Assembly (NCBI RefSeq): GCF_013415845.1
Contig: NZ_CP058907.1
Coordinates: forward strand, 682,001-746,000
Direction of reading: 5' to 3'
From: Rhodopseudomonas palustris
GTDB lineage: Bacteria; Pseudomonadota; Alphaproteobacteria; Rhizobiales; Xanthobacteraceae
Length of the DNA: 64,000 bases
A program made the position numbers and the translations under genes. Under the pieces are notes generated by a model. That model was not told the DNA's origin. It worked only from the letters and a program-made list of their open reading frames with translations, and searched no databases. Position 1 is the first letter of the stretch. Each line of letters begins with the position of its first letter. Positions 9,380 through 18,456 of this stretch are shown here, in pieces.

Positions 9380-9889
9380 TCAGTTCAAACGGGTGCTGCG
9401 CGGTTCGGCGGGCATGCTTTCGCAAGCGATGGCGTGCGATAGGCGCCAGAACATCCGGGCGAGGCGGGTGAAGGCGATCAGGTCGCGCTGTGGGGCCTCG
9501 ATGTTCGCCGGCAGCGTGACGGTCTCGATGTCGATGATCTGATCGAACGGTGCGGCGTCGCCGATCGATTGCGCGATCACCGAAACGCACGGGCCGTCAT
9601 CTTCGGTCTCCTGGGCGGTGCTCGGTGCCAGCCCCGGGTACTGCAGCGGCGCGTAGTAGAACTGATAGGCGCCGTGGCCGATCTGCTTCACCACATCGCT
9701 CTGCAGCGTCAGCGGGCCGCCGAAACACACCAGGCGCGACTCCTGCAGTTCCTCGGGCTCGAGCTGCTCCAGATCGCAGAGTTCGAGATCGTCACTGACG
9801 GTCAGTCCGGGATTGTGCTCGCGCAGCAGCGCGGCGAGCGCGGGCCGGTGTTCGTCGTTGGCGGCGAACAGGATCAGGTTTTTCAGCAT
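9380..9889 (-). CDS. Formyltransferase-like protein with altered catalytic motif
   Basis: 169 residues, start MLKNLILFAANDEHRPALAA. The segment GHGAYQFYYAPLQYPGLAPS resembles the formyltransferase N-domain loop (usually AYNFHPGPPxYPG). The catalytic Asn and His of that N-x-H pattern are replaced by Gln and Tyr. The protein is shorter than typical formyltransferases. It is the last of three co-directional genes with a glycosyltransferase-like and a HAD protein, 26 bp after the former, so a role in sugar modification is plausible. An alternative is an unrelated small regulatory protein. The family assignment rests on one motif. Confidence 0.45.
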   Translation of the reverse strand: MLKNLILFAANDEHRPALAALLREHNPGLTVSDDLELCDLEQLEPEELQESRLVCFGGPLTLQSDVVKQIGHGAYQFYYAPLQYPGLAPSTAQETEDDGPCVSVIAQSIGDAAPFDQIIDIETVTLPANIEAPQRDLIAFTRLARMFWRLSHAIACESMPAEPRSTRLN

Positions 9890-9915
9890 GACGATCTCCT
9901 GGTGGTGATGGCGAG

Positions 9916-11244
9916 TTAGCGACCGTGGGCAATCAGGGAAGGGGCTCCGGCGTCCTGCCGATCGAGCCTGGCGAAGAAGTCGTGAGGGATCGGCTGGCCG
10001 GGCACGATCTCCGCGACGCGCAGCCGCGCCGATGCCGCCGCTTCGCGCGCGAAGTCGACTTCATCCCGCCATGCGCACAGCATCAGTTCGAGCCGGCCGA
10101 ACCCGCCATTGTCGGCTGCGAAGGCGCTCGTCGTGGTCTCGACCGTTGTGGCGACGAGCCGGCTGTCCGCGGCCGCGATGTCCCGCAGGATGACCGCAAC
10201 GCCGTCGCCGGAGGCTTGATGTGACGTCATCACCACCAGCGCGTCACGTCCGCCAGTGCGGCCGGCGCGGCGCGCGGTACGCACCAGCGATGCGAAGCCG
10301 GGGTCCGGGCCGAGGTCGGCCGAGGTGCCGGGCAGATCGTGAACGATCACCGCCGAGGGCTGCGCCGGATCGCCATGCAGCGTGTGATAGCTGCGCGGCA
10401 GCCAGACCGTGTCGAGCGCGCTGCGCGATAGCGCCAGACTCCAGGCCTGGTCGAGCAGATAGCCGTCCCAGACGGCGGGGTGGGCTTTGGCCAACCGCAG
10501 CCAGCCGAGCAGCAGCGCCTTCGCTGCGTCCGAACGGCCGAAATACAAGGTTCGCGCCGACAGCTCCCAGCGATTCCATCGGTGCAGGGCGACGTCGCAA
10601 TCGAGCTGTGCCGGCAGAAGCGGCTGTGCCTGCAACAACGCGCCGGCTTCGATATAGAGCAGCGGTTCGGGAAACAGCTCCCAGGCCTGCAGGATGAACT
10701 CGGCCTTCTCATAAGCGAGCAGACGGTCGTCGCATTCGCTCATCAGTGGGCCGATGTGCGCGGCGAGACCGAACGACTCGGCGGCTTGCTGCAGCGGCCA
10801 GACCAGATCGTCGCAGCCGTGCTGATAGCAGGACACGATCCGAGGTCGGGCTGTCTCGCCAGAATCGGCTACCAGCGTCTCGGCGTCGCCGACTCCGCCC
10901 CACCACATTTCATGCGGGCCCTCGGCTCCGCATGGTCCGACGGTGCCGAACTCGGTGAGTTTGGATTTGAGGAAATCGAAGTCGGGATTTTCCCCGAAAG
11001 GCAGCACCACCATGCAATCCCGCGGCAGCGCGTTGCAGAACAGCTCGGCGCCGGCCCCGCTCATCGGCTCTGTGACGATCACCAGCCCGGCGTCACGGTC
11101 CGGCGCTTCGCCGGGACGCTGCAGCCGTGCGGGACCCACGCGATCCGCCAGCCAGTCCAGTCGTCGCCGCTGCGACGTCCCGAGCCGCAGCCCGCTTGCT
11201 TGCAGCAGTTCGGTGAGCTTGGCGGAGGGGGAGGTCGGCATCAT
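9916..11244 (-). CDS. Putative nucleotide-sugar glycosyltransferase-like protein
   Basis: 442 residues, soluble. The middle has the layout of a GT-A nucleotide-diphospho-sugar transferase: WELFPEPLLYIEAGALLQA where a DxD strand is expected, then ALHRWNRWELSARTLYFGRS, AAKALLLGWLRLA, WDGYLLDQAWSLAL and VWLPRSYHTLHGD. The usual metal-binding DxD appears as IEAGA, so metal dependence or activity is uncertain. The N-terminal 50 residues and the C-terminal 120 are not recognised. It lies between the HAD gene upstream and the formyltransferase-like gene downstream, and could glycosylate flagellin or a surface polysaccharide. The function is inferred from pattern and context only. Confidence 0.45.
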   Translation of the reverse strand: MMPTSPSAKLTELLQASGLRLGTSQRRRLDWLADRVGPARLQRPGEAPDRDAGLVIVTEPMSGAGAELFCNALPRDCMVVLPFGENPDFDFLKSKLTEFGTVGPCGAEGPHEMWWGGVGDAETLVADSGETARPRIVSCYQHGCDDLVWPLQQAAESFGLAAHIGPLMSECDDRLLAYEKAEFILQAWELFPEPLLYIEAGALLQAQPLLPAQLDCDVALHRWNRWELSARTLYFGRSDAAKALLLGWLRLAKAHPAVWDGYLLDQAWSLALSRSALDTVWLPRSYHTLHGDPAQPSAVIVHDLPGTSADLGPDPGFASLVRTARRAGRTGGRDALVVMTSHQASGDGVAVILRDIAAADSRLVATTVETTTSAFAADNGGFGRLELMLCAWRDEVDFAREAAASARLRVAEIVPGQPIPHDFFARLDRQDAGAPSLIAHGR

Positions 11245-11320
11245 GGCGCGCTCGTTGAAGGCATGGTTATGACTTCAACGCAGCAGGCCGTCGGATCAGG
11301 CGCGGCCGGCGCCTGGTCCG

Positions 11321-13723
11321 CTAACAGCCGAGCGGGGTCACTGCGACGGTGTAAATGGTGATGCCGTCCGCCGGCTCGACCGGAATCAGCAGGCAGCCCT
11401 CGTCGTCTGCAGCGAGGTAGTGCCGTCCGCTGCGGGTCAGCCCGGCCGCGCTGAGGCGGTCGGCGGCGACCGGCATGAACGCTTCGGTGCGCATCGTCTC
11501 GGCGGCCGTGCTTCCGCGCTGGATCATCACCCCGTCGATCAGGCCCTCGCGCGCGAGCCGGCCCAGCGGCACCGCGATCATGGCGATCTGCATCGCGCCA
11601 GACAGTGGAATGCGCAGGCGCAAGCCGCCGAAACCAGTACGCAGCACCGACACCTCCTGAAGCGATCCCGCGCCATCCGCACCGAACAGACCGATTCGGA
11701 GCGAGCCGTGAGGCCGGTCGCCGACCATCTCGCCGGGAAGTTGGCCTGCGCCGAACAACGCATAGAGATAGGCATGCGACGGCGAGACCGCAGCGAAGCT
11801 ACCCGCCATCCACATCGGCGGCGGCGACAGCGCACAGGTCACCGGCAGCCCCCGCAGCGCGATCTGGTTGCTGATCGCGTTGCTGTGAATCATGGGCGCG
11901 AGCGTATCGGTGCCGAGATTGACGTCGTGCTGAAATGAGCCGAACAGCGCCAGTTCTTCGTCGTCCGGCAGCAGCAACAGGCGGCCGAGCGTCGTGGCGG
12001 TCGCGCGCGCGGCGACGCCGAGGTCCCGATAGGGATCGAGCCCGAATTCGTGGGCGACGCCGCGTGCCGCCGACGCGTAGTTCAACACTCCCGCCTGAAT
12101 CTCGGATGTCACCTCGATCTGCGTGGCCGGTCGCGGATCGGGCTCGCGGAGCACATGACCGTCCTCATAGTCGCGTACCGAGCCGTCTGCCGAGCAGCAG
12201 ATCTGCTCGAGGATCGGCGCGTTACGGATCAGCATTCGATTGAGATGCGGCGCCAGCACCAGATCGTCGATCAGCCCGGAAACGGAGTCCTCCTCGGCGA
12301 GCTCGTCCCACGCGTCGCCGAGGGCGAGCAAATAGCAGCCGTGGACGCGCAGCTCGAGACCGGCGAGTTTGAACACGCGGCTCAGCGCCTTCTGCACGCT
12401 GGCCGAATAGCCGAGATCGACCAGCAGCAGGTCGGTGCAGTCGTCGAGGTCGGGAATCTGCTGCCTGATGTAATCGAGCAGGCGTTCGCGCAGACCGGCC
12501 GCCAGCATTGCGATCTCGTGCGGCTCGATCAGGTTTGGAAGGGCATCAGCCAGTTCGGCGCCGGTGGCGATTCCACCGTCGCAGTGCGCAAAAAAATCCG
12601 CCAGGGCCGGCGGCAAGATTTTGAGCATGTCCTGCAGTTTCGCCGCGTCGATCCTTGGGATCTTGCGGATCAATTCGCAGATCGGCCCGATCGTATCGGC
12701 CGAGGCAATCAGGCTGACCCGGCGATTGACCTCCAGATAAGCGGCGGGCTCGCCGCGGGTCTGATGCCACAGGCGGTGCGACAGGAAGCCGTCGCGGCCC
12801 AAAAACCCGATCGCGATACGGCGGCCATCACCTGCAAGGTCGGCCCTGCGCGTCGCCACGAATTCGTCGAATGCTGCCAACACCGGTCCGACCACCGTGC
12901 TGCCGAGATGATGCGCCGCAGATTTTTCGGCACTACGCGCCGCCACCATCCGCCGTAGCGTGCGCGCGCCGTGGTCGAGCCTCGTCGGCTGTCCTTTGAA
13001 CATCAGTTGCTGCAGCGAATCTTCGCGCAGCAGCCGCGTTGTGAGCCGCGGTCCGGCTTGCGGAATGTGCTGTGGCCGGATGCCATGGCGCTTCGCGCCG
13101 CGAATGTCGGCATGCTCATTGTCGCCGACATGGTATGCCGAGCTCGCGTCGATACCTTGTTGGCGCAGATAGGTCGCGAACAGATCCTCTGCCTTGCCGG
13201 TGCCGTGATCGCACGATGCGTAGAGGAAATCCCACGTCAGCCCCGGACTGCAGGCGCGCAGCAGCCGGCCCAGCCGCTCGGTATTCCAATAGGTGTCGGA
13301 GATGAAGCCGACGCGATTTCCGGCGCGGCGCCGCGCGCGATATTGCTCGAGCATGTCCGGATTGATTCGGCATAGTTCGAGTTCGGCGTTGAACTCGGCC
13401 TCGATCAGGTGGTTGAGATCCTCGCGCTCCAATCCGAACAGCCGGAAGGGGAAGCGCGCGTAGATCTGGTCGATGTTGATCTCTGTCGCCTCTCCGCGCG
13501 AACGCGCCGCCTCGCGCACACGCGACTCAGCCAGGATACGATGCTGGACGAAATGGTCAGACACATTCGGACACAGATTCGAAACACGCGACAGCTGATA
13601 AGTCCGCTCGAATACGCCGGTCGGCGTGGTGCAGGCGCGGATCAGAAATGTATCGAAAACATCGAACGACCAGGCGAAACGATTTTGAGCGCGCGGTGTG
13701 TGATCGATAGAAACAAAAGACAT
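11321..13723 (-). CDS. Large HAD-superfamily protein of the glycosylation-cluster type
   Basis: 800 residues from the ATG at 13723; an in-frame TTG lies 16 codons upstream. The N-terminal ~230 residues form a HAD domain: motif I WSFDVFDTFLIR (D21, D24), motif II GFISDTYWN, a lysine in GTGKAEDLF, motif IV YHVGDNEHADIRGAK. The rest (~560 residues) is not recognised. It carries IAIGFLGRDGFLSHRLW and a DLLLVDLGYSASVQKAL segment. This architecture resembles predicted hydrolases (COG5610-like) found in polysaccharide and flagellin-glycan loci. It is the first gene of a three-gene minus-strand set that diverges from the flagellar sigma gene. Confidence 0.6.
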   Translation of the reverse strand: MSFVSIDHTPRAQNRFAWSFDVFDTFLIRACTTPTGVFERTYQLSRVSNLCPNVSDHFVQHRILAESRVREAARSRGEATEINIDQIYARFPFRLFGLEREDLNHLIEAEFNAELELCRINPDMLEQYRARRRAGNRVGFISDTYWNTERLGRLLRACSPGLTWDFLYASCDHGTGKAEDLFATYLRQQGIDASSAYHVGDNEHADIRGAKRHGIRPQHIPQAGPRLTTRLLREDSLQQLMFKGQPTRLDHGARTLRRMVAARSAEKSAAHHLGSTVVGPVLAAFDEFVATRRADLAGDGRRIAIGFLGRDGFLSHRLWHQTRGEPAAYLEVNRRVSLIASADTIGPICELIRKIPRIDAAKLQDMLKILPPALADFFAHCDGGIATGAELADALPNLIEPHEIAMLAAGLRERLLDYIRQQIPDLDDCTDLLLVDLGYSASVQKALSRVFKLAGLELRVHGCYLLALGDAWDELAEEDSVSGLIDDLVLAPHLNRMLIRNAPILEQICCSADGSVRDYEDGHVLREPDPRPATQIEVTSEIQAGVLNYASAARGVAHEFGLDPYRDLGVAARATATTLGRLLLLPDDEELALFGSFQHDVNLGTDTLAPMIHSNAISNQIALRGLPVTCALSPPPMWMAGSFAAVSPSHAYLYALFGAGQLPGEMVGDRPHGSLRIGLFGADGAGSLQEVSVLRTGFGGLRLRIPLSGAMQIAMIAVPLGRLAREGLIDGVMIQRGSTAAETMRTEAFMPVAADRLSAAGLTRSGRHYLAADDEGCLLIPVEPADGITIYTVAVTPLGC

Positions 13724-14225
13724 AAGGCGAAACTCAATTGTTTGCCTTTGTTCAACGGACGCATGGTACAAATCAGGCGCGTCGATACAGAAAGTCGTCG
13801 TGCGATCAGTTGATTGCTTTCACCGAGAACTGACAGATTCGAACATGTGTGATCGTCGGATCGATGAGTTGGAAATTTCCGCGGGCGGAGATGCCGCCTT
13901 CGCTGACAGTTCTTCGGCGAATTGATCGCCCCAAGGTCGCTCAGCGCCGGCTTCGACTTTCTGCGCTTCGTTCTTCTACCACCAGCACTGCTGTCCCGAT
14001 GACGTCGTGGTCGCGCGCGGCCGGTTTCGCGTTGCGCGGAGCGGCTGTTTGCGTTTCGTCGCCGCGCTCAAGGCGGCAAAATTTGCCCGCCGGTGGGCAA
14101 ATTATTCCTCCTAAGTGTCTGAAAAAATTGCAAAATCCAGCGCCTGATCGAGGGCGGTGGCGCGTTCAACTCGATGAGCCCGCGTTGGCGGAGTTTTGCC
14201 GGGGCTGCGAGTTGGAGGATGCGAG
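13724..14225. promoter_or_regulatory. Divergent regulatory region of glycosylation and flagellar filament genes, with tandem GGCAAATT-type dyads
   Basis: 502 bases with no convincing gene; a 126-codon plus-strand frame inside it has no family resemblance. At 14075-14087 is a perfect 13-bp palindrome GGCAAAATTTGCC, and at 14096-14108 a related GGCAAATTATTCC. They are offset by 21 bp, two helical turns. This looks like a tandem operator upstream of the sigma gene. A similar motif occurs before flgD. A clear GGAGG precedes the sigma ATG at 14226. Confidence 0.5.
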
Positions 14226-14924
14226 ATGAATGGCGCGCTCGATGTTTTGGCTCCCGCCGAAGTCATAGTCGCCGCGACTGCCCCGGCCGATAACGAAGCG
14301 TCGGACATGCCGCCGGTCGAGATCGTGCTCGATAGTCCGCCGGTGAGTGCCGAGATGGTGTTCGACGAGGACGCCGATCTGCTCGACCGGCTCGCGACCG
14401 ACGACGAAGCGGCCTTCAGGATGCTGGTCGAGCGGCACATCGACCGGGCCTATTCGATCGCGCTCCGTATCCTCAGCAATGCGGCCGATGCCGAAGACGT
14501 GGTGCAGGACACCATGCTGAAGGTGTGGACGCATCGCGGGCGCTGGCAGCACGGCCGTGCCAAGTTCTCGACCTGGCTGTATCGCGTCGTCAGCAATCGC
14601 TGCATCGACCTGCGCCGTAAGCCGCGTACCGAGAACGTTGAAGCCGTTCCCGAGGTGGCTGATACTCAGCCGGATGCTGTCCGCGTGATCGAGCGCAACG
14701 AGCTTAGCAATCTGCTCGAAGCGGCGATGCAGCGGCTGCCCGAGCAGCAGCGGATCGCCGTGATTCTGTCGTACCACGAGAACATGAGCAACGCCGAGAT
14801 CGCCGAGGTAATGGACACCACCATCGCCGCGGTGGAGTCGCTGCTCAAACGCGGGCGTCAGCAGCTTCGCGCAAGGCTCAGCGGCGATGAGTCCGAGCTG
14901 CGGGCGGCGTTTACCGATTTTTGA
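14226..14924 (+). CDS. ECF-type RNA polymerase sigma factor
   Basis: 232 residues; the ATG at 14226 is preceded by GGAGG. After an acidic N-terminal extension of ~45 residues comes sigma region 2 (LVERHIDRAYSIALRIL, DAEDVVQDTMLKVWTH, FSTWLYRVVSNRCIDLRRK) and region 4 (LPEQQRIAVILSYHENMSN, AEIAEVMDTTIAAVESLLKR). Regions 1 and 3 are missing, as in ECF sigmas. It is the first gene before flagellin, fliD and fliS, so it may drive the filament genes in place of FliA; that is inference. A candidate partner protein lies at 18157. Confidence 0.85.
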   Translation: MNGALDVLAPAEVIVAATAPADNEASDMPPVEIVLDSPPVSAEMVFDEDADLLDRLATDDEAAFRMLVERHIDRAYSIALRILSNAADAEDVVQDTMLKVWTHRGRWQHGRAKFSTWLYRVVSNRCIDLRRKPRTENVEAVPEVADTQPDAVRVIERNELSNLLEAAMQRLPEQQRIAVILSYHENMSNAEIAEVMDTTIAAVESLLKRGRQQLRARLSGDESELRAAFTDF

Positions 14925-15066
14925 CCATAACTTTCGCTGCGTCCGCGCCGGTCGCCTGATCGCGGCGGGTCCCTCCGTTTGAGCAATCAGACGGGGACGA
15001 TCCCGCGTCGTCAGGTGTCATCGCCGCGATGCGGCGGGTTATGCCGTTCAGCACAGGAGCCTTGAT

Positions 15067-15891
15067 ATGCCCGCGATCTCGACAAACACGGCGGCCAACT
15101 CCGCGGTCCGCTACCTCAACATCAACTCCGCCCAGGAGACCAGCTCGCTGTCGAAACTGGCGAGCGGCTCGCGCATCACCTCGGCGTCCGACGACGCCGC
15201 CGGCCTTGCGATCTCGACGCGGATCTCGTCCGACGTCACCACGCTGCAGCAGGCCGCCACCAACGCGTCCCAAGCCGTGGCGATCCTGCAGACTGCCGAC
15301 GGTGGTGCGTCGAACATCAGCGACATCCTGGCCCGGATGAAGTCGCTGGCCTCGGAATCGGCCTCCGGCACCACCACCGACTCCAGCCGCGCTTACATCA
15401 ATTCGGAATTCTCGCAACTTTCCAGTCAGATCGATTCGATCGCGAGCGGCACCCGCTATTCGAGCCAGAGCCTGCTCGACGGCACCAGCGTGTTCGCCTC
15501 CGGCGTCGCCGTGCTGGTCGGCACGCAGAGCAGCGACTCGATCACCATTACGCTGTCGAACCTGAAGGCTTCGACGCTGGGCGTGTCGACGCTGGACGTC
15601 AGCAGCCTGTCCGGCGCTACCACGGCGCTGAGCGCACTCGACACCGCGATCAACACCGTATCGTCGGCCCGCGCCAGCATCGGCGCGCAGGAGTCGCGGT
15701 TCAATTTCAGCGCCGACTCGATCTCGACCCAGACGCAGAATTTGCAGTCGGCGAATTCCGCCATCAAGGACGTCGATATCGCGGCCGAACAGGCGAAGCT
15801 GTCGTCCGCCGAGGTGAAGACCCAGGCAGCGGTGTCGGCCGAAGCCGCAGCGAACCAGATGCCGCAATACCTGCTCAAGCTGCTCGGCTGA
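15067..15891 (+). CDS. fliC: Flagellin
   Basis: 274 residues. The N-terminal D0/D1 helices are typical (SSLSKLASGSRITSASDDAA and GLAISTRISSDVTTLQQA), as is the C-terminal SANSAIKDVDIAAEQAKLSS, ending QMPQYLLKLLG. The variable centre is short, so this is a small D0/D1-type flagellin. It polymerises into the filament and is exported by the flagellar type III system. AGGAG precedes the ATG. The protein is rich in Ser/Thr, so O-glycosylation is possible; a glycosylation-like gene set sits just upstream and divergent. Confidence 0.95.
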   Translation: MPAISTNTAANSAVRYLNINSAQETSSLSKLASGSRITSASDDAAGLAISTRISSDVTTLQQAATNASQAVAILQTADGGASNISDILARMKSLASESASGTTTDSSRAYINSEFSQLSSQIDSIASGTRYSSQSLLDGTSVFASGVAVLVGTQSSDSITITLSNLKASTLGVSTLDVSSLSGATTALSALDTAINTVSSARASIGAQESRFNFSADSISTQTQNLQSANSAIKDVDIAAEQAKLSSAEVKTQAAVSAEAAANQMPQYLLKLLG

Positions 15892-15953
15892 TGACATCTG
15901 ATCCGGGCCGGCACCGGCCGTGCCCGGCCTCCTCCTGTGATCGGACTTTGGTC

Positions 15954-17669
15954 ATGACCTCGGTCAGCAGCACGACGTCGAGCACTGCCACGACCAGCAG
16001 CACGAGTTCGTTGACGTCGTCATCGGGCGCCTCGGTGACGACTTCGGGCAGCTCGACAACCACCAGCGTTGACTGGGATTCGCTGATCGCCTCGGCGGTG
16101 AACGCCAAGCTTGCCGCGGCCACTTCGATCTCGACCAAGATCACCGCCAACGAGGCGAAGATCTCGGCTTATCAGACGTTGCAGACCGATCTCAGCAAGC
16201 TGTCGTCCGGATTGTCCTCGCTGGCGACTGCGGTGGTCAATTCGCTGGCCACCAACGTGTTCGCCACGCGGGCCGCAACGCTGTCGTCGACCGGTGACGT
16301 CAGCGCCTCCTCGGCGCTGTCGATGAGCGTCAGCAACGGTGCCGCGACCGGCGACCATGCGCTGACGATCAGCCAGATCGCCACCGCCCACAAGGTGATG
16401 GGCACGACGCAGTCCAGTCAAACCGACGATCTCGGCTATTCGGGCGTGTTTTCGCTCGGGCTCGCGGGTGGATCCAGCGCAAACATCACCGTCACCAGCG
16501 CGATGTCGCTGCAGGATATCGTCGATGCGGTCAATGCGCAGACCTCGACCACGAATGTCGAGGCCTCGATCGTCCAGGTCTCCTCCGGCGCCTACGAAAT
16601 GGTGCTGACCGGTACCAAGGATGCGGCCGATATCACCTATTCCAGCAGTTCTGGAACCGACATTCTGAATTCGCTCGGGTTCACCGGCAGCTCCGGAGCT
16701 CTTGCCAACGTGCTGCAAACCGCTCAAGCGGCGAAGTTCTCGCTCGACGGCATCTCGATGACGCGAGATACCAACGACATTACCGACGTGCTCGCAGGCG
16801 TCACCTTCAACCTGCTGCAGGCAACACCGACCGGCTCGGCCATCAACATCAGCATCGGAACCGACACCAGCCAGATCCAATCGGCGCTGACCACCTTCGT
16901 CACCAATTACAATACGTATCGGGACGAGGTGATCGCGCAGCAGGCGACTAACTCCGACGGCACGGCATCGGACAGCGCCGTGCTGTTCGGCGACGGGACC
17001 ATGCGCGACATCACGACCCGGCTGGAAGCGGCGCTGAACACGACGGTGGGTGGACTGTCGATGAGCGACCTCGGCCTGTCGTTCAACGATCAGAACGAAC
17101 TCGAACTCGATACAAGCACGCTGTCGACGATCCTCTCCACCAATCTCAGCGGCGTCACCAAGCTGCTGTCGGCGCAGACCACCACGTCGTCCAGCCAGCT
17201 CAGCGTCGTCAACACCGGAACGTCCCCCCAGTCGTTCACGCTGGATCTGACCGTTGATTCCAGCGGAACGCTGAGCAGCGCTTCGGTCGGTGGCGACAGT
17301 TCGCTGTTCACGATCAGCGGCAACACGATCATCGGCGCGTCCGGCAGCATCTACGCCGGTATGGCATTCACCTATACCGGCACCACCTCGCAGTCGATCA
17401 CCGTCACGTCGACATCGGGCATTGCCACGCAAATGTACCAGATCGCCAAGACGGCCTCGGCCAGCACCGGCTCGCTGCAGACACTGATCACCAATCTTCA
17501 GAGCCGCGACAGCGAGCTGCAGCAGCGGGTAGACGACATCACGGCCGCGGCGGCCACGTTCAAGGCGCAGCTGCAGACGCAGTATGCCAAATACCAGGCG
17601 GCGATCGCGAGCGCCGACAACACGATGACCTATCTGAAGGCCCTGCTCAACGCCAGTTCGAGTAATTGA
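15954..17669 (+). CDS. fliD: Flagellar filament capping protein FliD
   Basis: 571 residues from the ATG at 15954. A Ser/Thr-rich N-terminus precedes the hook-associated protein 2 N-domain (VDWDSLIASAVNAKLAAATS, KISAYQTLQTDLSKLSSGLS). The C-domain contains TTFVTNYNTYRDEV, MRDITTRLEAALNT, MSDLGLSFNDQNELELD and a closing coiled coil (LQSRDSELQQRVDDITAAAA). It caps the filament tip and folds exported flagellin. The stop overlaps the fliS start (TGATG). Confidence 0.93.
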   Translation: MTSVSSTTSSTATTSSTSSLTSSSGASVTTSGSSTTTSVDWDSLIASAVNAKLAAATSISTKITANEAKISAYQTLQTDLSKLSSGLSSLATAVVNSLATNVFATRAATLSSTGDVSASSALSMSVSNGAATGDHALTISQIATAHKVMGTTQSSQTDDLGYSGVFSLGLAGGSSANITVTSAMSLQDIVDAVNAQTSTTNVEASIVQVSSGAYEMVLTGTKDAADITYSSSSGTDILNSLGFTGSSGALANVLQTAQAAKFSLDGISMTRDTNDITDVLAGVTFNLLQATPTGSAINISIGTDTSQIQSALTTFVTNYNTYRDEVIAQQATNSDGTASDSAVLFGDGTMRDITTRLEAALNTTVGGLSMSDLGLSFNDQNELELDTSTLSTILSTNLSGVTKLLSAQTTTSSSQLSVVNTGTSPQSFTLDLTVDSSGTLSSASVGGDSSLFTISGNTIIGASGSIYAGMAFTYTGTTSQSITVTSTSGIATQMYQIAKTASASTGSLQTLITNLQSRDSELQQRVDDITAAAATFKAQLQTQYAKYQAAIASADNTMTYLKALLNASSSN

Positions 17670-18061
17670 TGACCCAGCATGCAATGGCGCACCGCGCCAA
17701 TCAGGCTTATCGCGGCACTGCCGTGACCGTTCCCCCGCTGAAGGCCGTGGTGATGTTGCATGGCGGCGCCATGACGCTGCTGCATCAGGCGATCGAGGCG
17801 CAGGAAGCGCGACGATTCGAGCATGGCCACGATTGCCTGGTGCGGGCGACCGCCATTCTCCGCGGCCTGAGCCATCATCTCGATTGCAGCCGCGGTGGCG
17901 CCGTCGCCGAGCGGCTGTACGAGACGTACAATGCGCTGGTGCTGGCGGCGCTGCGGTCCTATGGCAGGCCGCATGCGGAGGCCAACCTGCGGCGGATCAT
18001 CGCGAGCATCGCCGAGTTGCGCGAGGCCTGGGAGTACGTCGCGGTGACGACGCGACGTTGA
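17669..18061 (+). CDS. fliS: Flagellin export chaperone FliS
   Basis: 130 residues, mostly helical. Conserved FliS features are the N-terminal AHRANQAYRG segment, VVMLHGGAMTLLHQAIEAQE, and the downstream LYETYNALVLAALRS. FliS binds the flagellin C-terminus before export. The overlap with the fliD stop and the position after flagellin and fliD agree. Confidence 0.88.
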   Translation: MTQHAMAHRANQAYRGTAVTVPPLKAVVMLHGGAMTLLHQAIEAQEARRFEHGHDCLVRATAILRGLSHHLDCSRGGAVAERLYETYNALVLAALRSYGRPHAEANLRRIIASIAELREAWEYVAVTTRR

Positions 18062-18156
18062 TAACGATGATCCCCGTAATCGTCTCCACCGAAAACGGAT
18101 TTCCGCCGGCGCGCAATTGCTTTATGAGGGAGGTGGCAGCCCTCGGCGAGCACAGC

Positions 18157-18456
18157 ATGGACGTTGCGGAACTTGAAGACCTGATCGATCGGCTGGGGGA
18201 AGATCCGTCCCGCTGGCCGGATGATCGACGTCTCGCCGCGGAGAGATTGCTGCAGGAGTCCGCCGCTGCGCGTGCGCTGTTGGCTCAGGTGCGTGCCGTC
18301 CGTGAGGCGCTGTCCGCTCCACCGGTCCGGGCCCCGGCAGGACTCGCTGACCGGATCGTTGCGGCTGCCGTGCGCGCCGAAACGGCCAAGACAACTGCCA
18401 AGACCGAACCCGCCGACGATCGCGCTTCCTCCGAGCCCGCGACTCCCCACGGCTAG
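18157..18456 (+). CDS. Small conserved protein of the type found beside alphaproteobacterial ECF sigma genes
   Basis: 99 residues from the ATG at 18157; an in-frame ATG at 18124 would add 11. The core reads LEDLIDRLGEDPSRWPDDRR, then AAERLLQESAAARALLAQVR. This WP-containing helical pattern occurs in short proteins often encoded next to ECF sigma factors, but the function is not established. There is no transmembrane segment and the C-terminus is charged. It could be a partner of the sigma factor at 14226, with flagellin, fliD and fliS lying between them. Confidence 0.6.
   Translation: MDVAELEDLIDRLGEDPSRWPDDRRLAAERLLQESAAARALLAQVRAVREALSAPPVRAPAGLADRIVAAAVRAETAKTTAKTEPADDRASSEPATPHG

Noticed and set aside
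13849..14229. 126-codon plus-strand frame before the sigma gene
   Set aside because: No family pattern; it spans the palindromic regulatory motifs and runs into the sigma gene in another frame.
15944..15957. GGACTTTGGTCATG at the fliD start as a third copy of the bad/hba dyad
   Set aside because: It lacks dyad symmetry on one side and includes the fliD start codon; probably chance.
16020..17684. 554-codon minus-strand frame opposite fliD
   Set aside because: Arg/Gly-rich antisense shadow; fliD on the plus strand has clear family motifs.
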